From: Cryobacterium sp. Y11
Lineage (GTDB): Bacteria > Actinomycetota > Actinomycetes > Actinomycetales > Microbacteriaceae
Reading direction: 5' to 3'
Assembly: GCF_002929535.1 (NCBI RefSeq)
Contig: NZ_PJJO01000061.1
Span: 372,001 to 436,000, forward strand
DNA length: 64,000 nucleotides
Shown: in pieces, positions 56,848-64,000 of the stretch
Position numbering within the stretch: position 1 is the stretch's first letter
How the letters are laid out: each line of letters opens with the position of its first letter
Program-made: the position numbers and the translations under genes
The notes under the pieces: model-generated
Seen by the model: only the letters and a program-made list of their open reading frames with translations
What the model was told of the DNA's origin: nothing
The model's database searches: none

Positions 56848-58760
56848 GCACAGCATATGACACCCTCTTCAGCCGCTCCCCGCGGCAGCGTCGGTTCGGC
56901 ATCGTGGCCCTCGTGGCGGGCCTCGTCGTCGTTCCACTGGCCGTAGCCGGACTGTTCACCGGTGCCCTCGCATCGGCCGACGATCGCATCGACACGATCC
57001 CTGCGATCGTCGTCAACAACGACGAGTTCGTCACCAGCACGCTTGCCGACGGCACCGAACAACAGGTGTTGGCCGGTCGCTTGCTGGTCACCGAGCTGAC
57101 CGCCACGACGGGCGAGACGGCCGGATTCGACTGGACCATCTCCAACACCGCCGACGCTGCCGAGGCGCTCGCCGCTGGCGACGCCTACGCCGTGCTGACG
57201 ATCCCGAAGAACTTCTCCGCCTCGATCACGTCACTTTCGGGTACCAGCCCGGTGCAGGCCGATCTCGACCTGCGCACCGACGACGCCCACTCCTTTCTCG
57301 CCGGCTCGCTGGCCCAGTCGGTCGGCTCGGCAATGACCGGCGCCTTCGGTCAAGCCATTACGGCGCAATACCTCGACGGTCTCTACTCCAACCTCGCCCT
57401 GCTCGGCACCGCGCTGACGGATGCCGCCACCGGCGCGTCGCAACTGGCCACCGGGGTCACTGGCGTGGCAATCGGCCTCGATTCCCTGTCCGCCGGCACG
57501 AGCGCGGCCGCCGCCGGAGCGGCATCCGCTGCCACCGGCGCCGTGACCTACGCCTCGGGTGTCGCGAGCTTCACCACAGGGGTGTCGGGCCTGAGCGCCG
57601 GATTGACCCGGCTGAACGCCGGAGCGACCGCCCTCGCGCCGCTGCAAACCGGGCTCCCCGCCTACGCCGCCGGGGTGCAGGCCAGCGCGGCCGCGTTCAC
57701 GACCCTCAACGCGCAGCTGCAGGCAGACCCGAATGTCGCAGCCTACGCCAGCGCACTCGCACAGATTCAGGGCGGATTGGCCGCGCTGAACGCCCAGAGC
57801 GCCGGGATCAGCGCCGCCGGCGCCGGCATCGGAGCTGTCGCCGACGGGGTCGCGTCGAGCGCGGGCGGGGCGAGCGCCCTGGCCGCCAGCGGCCAGGCAC
57901 TGTCGAGTGGCGCGAGCGACCTCGCGGCCGGCGTGCGCACCATTTCCGTGGGGCTCGGCAGCCTGGCCACGGGCGCCGAGTCTGCTCAGTCCGGGGCGCA
58001 CGCCCTAGAAGCCGGGGCGGCAACCCTCGCGACCGGGCTTGCGGAAGGCGCGTCCCGCGCATCCGCTCTGCCCGGTGTCGGCAGCGAGGCCTCGGTGACC
58101 GCCGCGGTCGTCGCCAACCCGGTTGGGGTCACCACCACGCGCGACAACCCGGTGGATTCGGTCGGCCCGATCATCGGCATGATCGTCGTGCCGGTCAGCC
58201 TGTGGCTTGGCGCCCTGGCCATCGTGCTGCTGGTTAAGCCGCTCGGCCGTGCCGCGCTGGCCTCGACCGCCAGCACCGGCCGCCTGCTGCGCCGCGGCCT
58301 CGGTCAAGCGTTCGGCATTGCGGCGGCGCAGGCCGTGCTGGTCACCGCACTGTTGCACACCGCGCTCGGGGTGTCCTGGACGCTGCTGCCGGCCACGTTC
58401 GGTTTTGCGCTGCTACTCGCCGCGGTCTTTGTGGCCGTGCACTACTGGCTGCGCGTCGCGTTTGGCCGGGTCGGCATCGTCATTTCACTCGTGCTGCTCG
58501 CCCTGCAACTCGCCTCGGTGAGCGGGCTGTACCCGATCGAGCTCGTGGCGACACCGTTCCAGACGCTGAGCCCGTTTGTGCCGCTGACCTGGGCTGTCAA
58601 CGGTTTGCAGGCCATAGTCAGCGCAGGCGGGGGAGCGGATGCCGCGTCCGCGGTGGCCATTCTGCTGCTGTTTCTGGTCGGCGGAGTTCTGCTCTCGTTC
58701 GCAGCCGTTGCCCGCAAGCGCGGAGCCCGCTCGTGGGGGCCCGGTCTGGCCGGCGCGTAG
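56844..58760 (+). CDS. YhgE/Pip-type membrane protein
   Basis: 638 residues, ATG overlapping the previous stop. Signal-anchor helix at 17-42, then the Pip N-domain (IPAIVVNNDEFV, AYAVLTIPKNFSASITSL), a very long Ala/Gly/Ser-rich helical stalk (about 190-420) with repeating ASGV/LSAG units, and five C-terminal membrane helices (SLWLGALAIVLLVKPLG onward). These are outer-facing ABC-2-like proteins that act with MMPL or ABC ATPases in export. Coupling with the MMPL gene suggests one complex. Confidence 0.9.
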   Translation: MSTAYDTLFSRSPRQRRFGIVALVAGLVVVPLAVAGLFTGALASADDRIDTIPAIVVNNDEFVTSTLADGTEQQVLAGRLLVTELTATTGETAGFDWTISNTADAAEALAAGDAYAVLTIPKNFSASITSLSGTSPVQADLDLRTDDAHSFLAGSLAQSVGSAMTGAFGQAITAQYLDGLYSNLALLGTALTDAATGASQLATGVTGVAIGLDSLSAGTSAAAAGAASAATGAVTYASGVASFTTGVSGLSAGLTRLNAGATALAPLQTGLPAYAAGVQASAAAFTTLNAQLQADPNVAAYASALAQIQGGLAALNAQSAGISAAGAGIGAVADGVASSAGGASALAASGQALSSGASDLAAGVRTISVGLGSLATGAESAQSGAHALEAGAATLATGLAEGASRASALPGVGSEASVTAAVVANPVGVTTTRDNPVDSVGPIIGMIVVPVSLWLGALAIVLLVKPLGRAALASTASTGRLLRRGLGQAFGIAAAQAVLVTALLHTALGVSWTLLPATFGFALLLAAVFVAVHYWLRVAFGRVGIVISLVLLALQLASVSGLYPIELVATPFQTLSPFVPLTWAVNGLQAIVSAGGGADAASAVAILLLFLVGGVLLSFAAVARKRGARSWGPGLAGA

Positions 58761-58884
58761 ACCATTCGGGGGGTGGAACCGGCTGGTACCCTAGACAGGC
58801 GACACAGGCGTGCACCTTCGGTGTACCCGGAACGGATGATCCATTAATTCTTCAGCCGAATCTACACGGACCCAGCCCGATCCG

Positions 58885-61104
58885 ATGCCCGTCGTGCCCG
58901 CCGAAGCCCCCGACGGCACGTACACGCTCGTCGTCGTCTCCAACCGGTTGCCGGTCGATTACGAAGAAGCGGAAGACGGCACCGTCACCTGGCGTACTTC
59001 TCCCGGCGGTTTGGTCACCGCCCTCGAACCACTGATGCGTACCTCGAACGGTGCCTGGGTCGGCTGGCCGGGCGTTGCCGATCGCGATTTCGCGCCGTTC
59101 GAGAATGACGGAATCTCGCTCGTGCCGGTGCGGCTGAACGAAGCTGACATTGAGGACTATTACGAGGGGTTCTCCAACGACACCCTGTGGCCGCTCTACC
59201 ACGACGTGATCGCGCCGCCAAGCTACCATCGCGAAACGTGGGACGCCTACGTCACCGTCAACCGTCGCTTCGCCGCAGCAGCGGCAGCGGTCGCCGCCCC
59301 AGGCGCAACGGTCTGGGTGCACGACTACCAGCTGCAGCTCGTTCCACGCATGCTGCGCGAAGCCCGCCCCGACCTCGTCATCGGCTTCTTCAATCACATT
59401 CCATTTCCTCCATATGGAATATTCGCCCAGCTGCCCTGGCGAAAACAGATTCTGCACGGGCTGCTCGGCGCCGATGTCATCGGCTTTCAGCGCCTAGCGG
59501 ATGCCGGCAACTTCTCCCAAGCGGTGCGTCGCCTCTATGGCTATACCACCCGCGGCGTCGTCATTGACGTTCCGACCGGTGAGAAAGGGGAGCTGCGCCG
59601 TGTCATCGCCAAACACTTTCCCATCTCGATCGACGCAGTCGCCTACGAAGAACTGGCTAGACGCCCCGACATTCAGGCCCGCGCGCGGCAGATTCGGGAG
59701 GACCTCGGCAACCCCAAAACGCTCATGCTCGGCGTCGACCGGCTCGACTACACCAAGGGCATCGGCCACCGCATCAAGGCCTTCGGCGAGCTGCTCGCCG
59801 ACGGCCGCCTCAGCGTCGAAGACGTCACGCTGGTGCAAGTCGCCAGCCCGTCCCGGGAACGGGTCAGCACCTACATGGCCCTACGTGACGAGATCGAACT
59901 CGCCGTCGGCCGGCTCAACGGTGACTTCAGCACCATCAGCCACACCGCGATCAGCTATCACCATCACAGCTACCCGCGCGAGGAAATGGTCGCGATGTAC
60001 CTCGCCGCCGACGTCATGCTGGTCACGGCTCTTCGCGATGGCATGAACCTCGTCGCCAAGGAATACGTGGCGGTCCGCTTCGACGTCGATGGAGTACTCG
60101 TGCTGAGCGAATTCGCCGGTGCAGCCGACGAACTCAAACAGGCCATTCTGATCAACCCGCACGACATTGACGGCACCAAGGATGCCATCGTGCGCGCGGT
60201 CGAGATGCCCAAGCGGGAACGCACCCGGCGCATGCGGTCGCTGCGCCGCAAAGTCGCCGAAAACGATGTCGCAGCCTGGTCAGCCTCCTTCTTAGGGGCG
60301 CTCACCGGGGGAGCTGCCGTGCCAGCCGGCATCCCGGGCGACCTCGACCTGGCCTTGGAGAGTATTGCCCAAGCCGAGAACCTGCTGATCGCCCTCGACT
60401 TCGATGGAACCCTGGCCCCGCACGTCGATCATCCCGACGACGCCCGCGCCATCGCAGGCACCCGCGAGGCCGTGCAGGCATTGCTCGACCTGCCGGGCGT
60501 GCGCGTCGCCTTCGTTTCCGGCCGGGCGCTGGTAAGCCTGCAGCAGGTGGCCCAGCCGCAGAGCTCGGTACTACTCACCGGCTCGCACGGCATCGAGGTG
60601 CAGCTCGACACCCCTGAGATCGAACTCAACCTGCTCTCCTCCGAGCTCGAACAGCTCGACACCCTGGCCCGTGTACTTGAGGGCATCTCCGGGTCGATCG
60701 CTGGCACCACGATCGAGCGTAAACCGGCCGGTCTGGCCCTGCATACCCGCCTCGCGACCGAGCAAGACGGCCAGTCGGCCGAGCGTCAGGCGCGTGAACA
60801 ACTCGGTGACCAACTGCCAGGGCTGACCATCCGCGGCGGTAAAAATGTGCTCGAATTCTCGGTGCGCTCGAGTACTAAGGGTGACGCGCTGGCGAAACTA
60901 CGCGAGTACACCGGCGCTGACCGGGTTTTTTACGCGGGCGACGACGTGACCGACGAAGACGCCTTCGCGGTGCTGCGCAATGACGATATCGGGCTCAAGA
61001 TCGGCCAGGGCGCCACCCTGGCCGGCCACCGCGTGCGCAGCCCGAAGGAAGTCGCCGAGGTATTGGTGCGCATCGCCGCGTTCCGGGCTGAACGTGCGCG
61101 TTGA
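58885..61104 (+). CDS. otsAB: Fused trehalose-6-phosphate synthase/phosphatase
   Basis: 739 residues. GT20 synthase at about 10-470: SNRLPVDY, GWPGVAD, VHDYQLQLVPRMLR, FNHIPFP, LGVDRLDYTKGI and RDGMNLVAKEYVA. HAD phosphatase at 495-735: DFDGTLAP (Asp505 nucleophile) and GDDVTDEDAF. It makes trehalose-6-phosphate from UDP-glucose and glucose-6-phosphate and removes the phosphate in one chain. Start ATG 58885 has no clear ribosome site. Trehalose is an osmo- and cold-protectant, in line with proVWX nearby. Confidence 0.95.
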   Translation: MPVVPAEAPDGTYTLVVVSNRLPVDYEEAEDGTVTWRTSPGGLVTALEPLMRTSNGAWVGWPGVADRDFAPFENDGISLVPVRLNEADIEDYYEGFSNDTLWPLYHDVIAPPSYHRETWDAYVTVNRRFAAAAAAVAAPGATVWVHDYQLQLVPRMLREARPDLVIGFFNHIPFPPYGIFAQLPWRKQILHGLLGADVIGFQRLADAGNFSQAVRRLYGYTTRGVVIDVPTGEKGELRRVIAKHFPISIDAVAYEELARRPDIQARARQIREDLGNPKTLMLGVDRLDYTKGIGHRIKAFGELLADGRLSVEDVTLVQVASPSRERVSTYMALRDEIELAVGRLNGDFSTISHTAISYHHHSYPREEMVAMYLAADVMLVTALRDGMNLVAKEYVAVRFDVDGVLVLSEFAGAADELKQAILINPHDIDGTKDAIVRAVEMPKRERTRRMRSLRRKVAENDVAAWSASFLGALTGGAAVPAGIPGDLDLALESIAQAENLLIALDFDGTLAPHVDHPDDARAIAGTREAVQALLDLPGVRVAFVSGRALVSLQQVAQPQSSVLLTGSHGIEVQLDTPEIELNLLSSELEQLDTLARVLEGISGSIAGTTIERKPAGLALHTRLATEQDGQSAERQAREQLGDQLPGLTIRGGKNVLEFSVRSSTKGDALAKLREYTGADRVFYAGDDVTDEDAFAVLRNDDIGLKIGQGATLAGHRVRSPKEVAEVLVRIAAFRAERAR

Positions 61105-61153
61105 ATGGCCCCGCTGAAATTGGAGTGAGTCCCGAGGTTCTAGACTCAAAGGC

Positions 61154-62848
61154 ATGTCTGAGATCGATGTGAAACCCCGTAGCCGCGACGTCACCGATGG
61201 AATAGAGGCCACCACCTCTCGGGGGATGCTCCGGGCTGTTGGCATGGGGGATGCCGACTGGGACAAGCCCCAGATCGGTATTGCGAGCTCGTGGAACGAG
61301 ATCACCCCGTGCAACCTCTCGCTTGACCGCCTCGCGCAGGCGGCCAAGGAAGGCGTGCACTCCGGCGGCGGCTACCCGCTGCAGTTCGGCACCATCTCGG
61401 TCTCCGACGGCATCTCGATGGGCCACGAGGGCATGCACTTCTCCCTCGTTTCCCGTGAGGTCATTGCCGACTCGGTCGAGGTCGTCATGCAGGCCGAGCG
61501 CCTCGACGGCAGCGTGCTGCTGGCGGGCTGCGACAAGTCGCTGCCCGGCATGCTCATGGCCGCCGCGCGCCTCGACCTGGCGAGCGTCTTTCTCTACGCC
61601 GGATCGATCGCGCCGGGCTGGGTTAAGCTCTCCGACGGCACCGAAAAAGACATCACGATCATCGACTCGTTTGAAGCGGTCGGCGCCGTCAAAGCCGGTC
61701 GCATGAGTGAAGCGGATGCGAAGCGCATCGAGTGCGCGTTTGCTCCCGGCGAAGGCGCCTGTGGTGGCATGTACACCGCGAACACCATGGCCAGTGTTGC
61801 GGAAGCCCTCGGAATGAGCCTGCCCGGCTCGGCAAGCCCGGCATCCGCTGACCGTCGCCGCGACTACTTCGCGCACCGCTCCGGCGAGGCCGTCGTCAAC
61901 ATGCTGCGCCTCGGCATCACCGCCCGTGACATTCTCACCCGCAAGGCGTTTGAAAATGCCATCGCCGTCGCCATGGCCTTCGGCGGATCCACCAACGTCG
62001 TGCTACACCTGCTGGCTATCGCCCGCGAAGCCGAGGTCGAGCTCACCCTCGATGACTTCAACCGCATCGGCGACAAGGTTCCGCACATCGGTGACCTCAA
62101 GCCGTTCGGCAAGTACGTCATGAACGACGTCGACCGCCAGGGCGGCGTTCCCGCCGTCATGCGCGCGCTGCTCGAAGCCGGTCTCATTCACGGTGACGCC
62201 CTCACCGTGACCGGCAAGACCGTGGCCGAGAACCTCGCCGAGATCGACCCGCCCGCCCTCGACGGTGAGGTGCTGCGTACCCTCGACAACCCCATTCACC
62301 AAAGCGGTGGCATCACCATCCTCAAGGGCACCTTCGCCCCGGAAGGCGCAGTCGTCAAGACCGCCGGATTCGACGCTGCCGTGTTCGAAGGACCGGCCCG
62401 AGTGTTCGAGCGGGAACGCGCCGCGATGGACGCGCTCACCGAAGGCAAGATCTACAAGGGTGACGTTGTCATCATCCGCTACGAAGGCCCGAAGGGGGGG
62501 CCTGGCATGCGCGAAATGCTCTCGATCACGGCCGCCATCAAGGGCGCAGGGCTCGGCTCCGATGTACTACTATTAACGGACGGTCGATTCTCAGGCGGCA
62601 CAACCGGACTGTGTATCGGCCACATAGCACCCGAAGCGGTGGACGCAGGTCCAATCGCCTTCGTGCGCGATGGGGATCTGATACGGGTCGATATCGCAGC
62701 TCGCACGCTGGACCTACTGGTCGCACCGGCTGAGCTGGCCGCCCGCCGAGATGGCTGGGCGCCCCTTCCCCCGCGCTATACCCGTGGCGTTCTCGCGAAG
62801 TACGCCAAGCTCGTGCATTCCGCTGCTGAAGGCGCGATCACCGGCTAA
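61154..62848 (+). CDS. ilvD: Dihydroxy-acid dehydratase
   Basis: 564 residues. Iron-sulfur ligands in GCDKSLPGM and [17 protein letters not shown]-terminal [13 protein letters not shown] has the catalytic Ser. It makes the 2-keto acids of valine and isoleucine synthesis. ATG is seven bases after a TAGACT box (61141-61146), so leaderless translation is likely. From about 62,560 the codons change abruptly (CTA CTA TTA ACG, CGA, TCA, ACA, ATA) while the protein stays normal. Confidence 0.96.
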   Translation: MSEIDVKPRSRDVTDGIEATTSRGMLRAVGMGDADWDKPQIGIASSWNEITPCNLSLDRLAQAAKEGVHSGGGYPLQFGTISVSDGISMGHEGMHFSLVSREVIADSVEVVMQAERLDGSVLLAGCDKSLPGMLMAAARLDLASVFLYAGSIAPGWVKLSDGTEKDITIIDSFEAVGAVKAGRMSEADAKRIECAFAPGEGACGGMYTANTMASVAEALGMSLPGSASPASADRRRDYFAHRSGEAVVNMLRLGITARDILTRKAFENAIAVAMAFGGSTNVVLHLLAIAREAEVELTLDDFNRIGDKVPHIGDLKPFGKYVMNDVDRQGGVPAVMRALLEAGLIHGDALTVTGKTVAENLAEIDPPALDGEVLRTLDNPIHQSGGITILKGTFAPEGAVVKTAGFDAAVFEGPARVFERERAAMDALTEGKIYKGDVVIIRYEGPKGGPGMREMLSITAAIKGAGLGSDVLLLTDGRFSGGTTGLCIGHIAPEAVDAGPIAFVRDGDLIRVDIAARTLDLLVAPAELAARRDGWAPLPPRYTRGVLAKYAKLVHSAAEGAITG

Positions 62849-62896
62849 CGACGTACCGGTTAGCTAGCGTGCCCCGAGTGGGCATGCTCTTAGATG

Positions 62897-62915
62897 TCGA
62901 AATGACCGATTTCGA
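62897..62915. promoter_or_regulatory. Inverted repeat before ilvB
   Basis: TCGAAAT-GACCG-ATTTCGA, perfect 7-bp arms, 19 bases upstream of the ilvB ATG. Too short a T run for a terminator; candidate operator or leader hairpin. No leader peptide with Leu/Val/Ile codons was seen in the 85-base gap. Confidence 0.5.
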
Positions 62916-62933
62916 AGTAGGGATTCAACCACC

Positions 62934-64000
62934 ATGACCACGGAACCCACTCCCGTGCCCTCGGCTCCCGCATCAGCGGAGCCGGAGATGCTCACCGGCT
63001 CAGGGGCGATCATTCGCACCCTTGAGCTGCTCGGCGTCACCGACGTCTTCGGAATCCCCGGTGGCGCCGTCATTCCGCTCTACGACGAGCTCATGACGCA
63101 AAACAAGATCCGCCACATCCTGGTGCGCCACGAACAGGGCGCCGGCCACGCGGCCGAGGGATACGCCTCAGCCACCGGCCGGGTCGGCGTCGCGATCGCC
63201 ACCAGCGGTCCGGGCGCGACCAACCTCGTCACCGCCATAGCGGATGCCTACATGGACTCGGTTCCGTTGCTCGCGATCACCGGCCAGGTGTTCTCGACCT
63301 CGATGGGAACGGATGCCTTTCAGGAGGCCGACATCATCGGCATCACCATGCCGATCACCAAGCACTCCTTCCTCGCCCGTACCGCTGCCGAGATTCCCGC
63401 CGCGATCGCCTCGGCCTATCACATCGCCTCCACCGGCCGCCCAGGCCCGGTGCTGGTGGACATCACCAAGGACGCGCAGCAGAACCTGGCGCCGTTCATC
63501 TGGCCGCCCAAACTCGACCTGCCCGGCTACCGACCGATCGTCAAGGCTCACGGCAAGCAGGTGCAGGCGGCAGCGCAGCTGCTGCTGGCCGCCAAGAAGC
63601 CCGTACTGTATGTGGGCGGCGGTGTTATTCGCGCCCACGCATCCGCTGAACTGCTCGCCCTGGCCGAGGCGACCGGTGCACCCGTCGTGACCACGCTCAT
63701 GGCACGCGGAGCCTTTCCCGACTCGCACCCCCAACACCTCGGTATGCCGGGCATGCACGGCACGGTTCCGGCCGTTCTCGCGCTGCAGGAAAGCGATCTC
63801 ATCATTTCGCTCGGGGCCCGCTTCGATGACCGGGTAACCGGAAAAATCAGCGAATTCGCGCCGAGCGCGAAGATCGTGCACGTTGACGTCGACCCGGCGG
63901 AGATTTCCAAGATTCGCTTCGCCGATGTACCCATCGTCGGTGACGCTAAGGACGTCATTGCCGACCTGATCATCGCCTGGGCGGAAGTCGCCCAGGCAGG
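62934..64000 (+). CDS. ilvB: Acetolactate synthase large subunit (3' truncated)
   Basis: Open to the window end, 355 codons visible. After an Ala/Pro-rich start, [35 protein letters not shown] and [15 protein letters not shown] with the ThDP-activating Glu; [20 protein letters not shown] is typical. The FAD-binding region ([10 protein letters not shown]) follows. It condenses pyruvate to acetolactate, the first committed step to valine and leucine, and stands behind ilvD. AGGGATTC precedes the ATG. Confidence 0.95.
   Translation, partial: MTTEPTPVPSAPASAEPEMLTGSGAIIRTLELLGVTDVFGIPGGAVIPLYDELMTQNKIRHILVRHEQGAGHAAEGYASATGRVGVAIATSGPGATNLVTAIADAYMDSVPLLAITGQVFSTSMGTDAFQEADIIGITMPITKHSFLARTAAEIPAAIASAYHIASTGRPGPVLVDITKDAQQNLAPFIWPPKLDLPGYRPIVKAHGKQVQAAAQLLLAAKKPVLYVGGGVIRAHASAELLALAEATGAPVVTTLMARGAFPDSHPQHLGMPGMHGTVPAVLALQESDLIISLGARFDDRVTGKISEFAPSAKIVHVDVDPAEISKIRFADVPIVGDAKDVIADLIIAWAEVAQA

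Overview
The window comes from a high-GC actinobacterium, most probably of the family Microbacteriaceae (Cryobacterium/Glaciihabitans-like). This rests on codon use, the many leaderless starts placed 6-7 bases after a TANNNT -10 box, a DUF222/HNH gene, and the host genes themselves (GH15 hydrolase, bioYMN, MMPL + YhgE/Pip, fused OtsA-OtsB). The genus is an inference.

Bases 1 to about 33,453 are the right-hand part of a siphovirus-type prophage whose left end (integrase, repressor, reconstituted tRNA) lies outside the window. The right junction is a tRNA 3' fragment (T arm, acceptor strand, CCA) at 33,426-33,453, followed by a host-type tRNA terminator. Left to right the prophage carries: (i) the end of a SNF2-like helicase fused to a DNA methyltransferase; (ii) a chain of small, stop-start-overlapping early genes, several with zinc-knuckle cysteines, ending in an excisionase-like HTH gene; (iii) a non-coding stretch with a cluster of TGTCCC palindromes; (iv) small genes including an HNH nuclease; (v) packaging and head genes (terminase small and large subunits, DUF935-type portal, ClpP-like protease fused to scaffold, decoration protein, major capsid); (vi) head-tail connectors, an Ig-tailed major tail protein, tail chaperones joined by a -1 frameshift at CCCAAAA, a 932-residue tape measure, distal tail and hub proteins, and a spike; (vii) tail fibres with enzymatic domains (GH5-like glycosidase, NodB-like deacetylase); (viii) an M23 endolysin with an apparent internal start, a Cys-rich mini-ORF and two small membrane proteins.

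Three minus-strand 'moron' units interrupt the plus-strand late operon: a lipoprotein, a polytopic GT-C-like membrane protein, and a small membrane protein plus lipoprotein pair. Each has its own promoter-like sequence ending exactly six bases before its start codon. Together with the enzymatic fibres they suggest a phage that both reads and remodels the cell envelope.

From about 33,454 the window is host chromosome: 31-bp intergenic repeats; a 3-hydroxyisobutyryl-CoA hydrolase/enoyl-CoA hydratase pair; a CitA/CitB-type two-component system divergent from a dicarboxylate symporter; a proVWX glycine-betaine importer behind a structured leader; an SDR oxidoreductase followed by a 3' remnant of a second proX; a DUF1801 protein; an FKBP lipoprotein; the bioY-bioM-bioN biotin importer; a GH15 hydrolase; an HNH/DUF222 gene with a duplicated tail; a TetR regulator with an MMPL transporter that ends in a degenerate ABC-ATPase-like domain, and a YhgE/Pip protein; a fused trehalose-6-phosphate synthase/phosphatase; and ilvD followed by the start of ilvB. 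Themes of the host part are branched-chain acyl-CoA breakdown and synthesis, C4-acid uptake and osmoprotection (betaine and trehalose).
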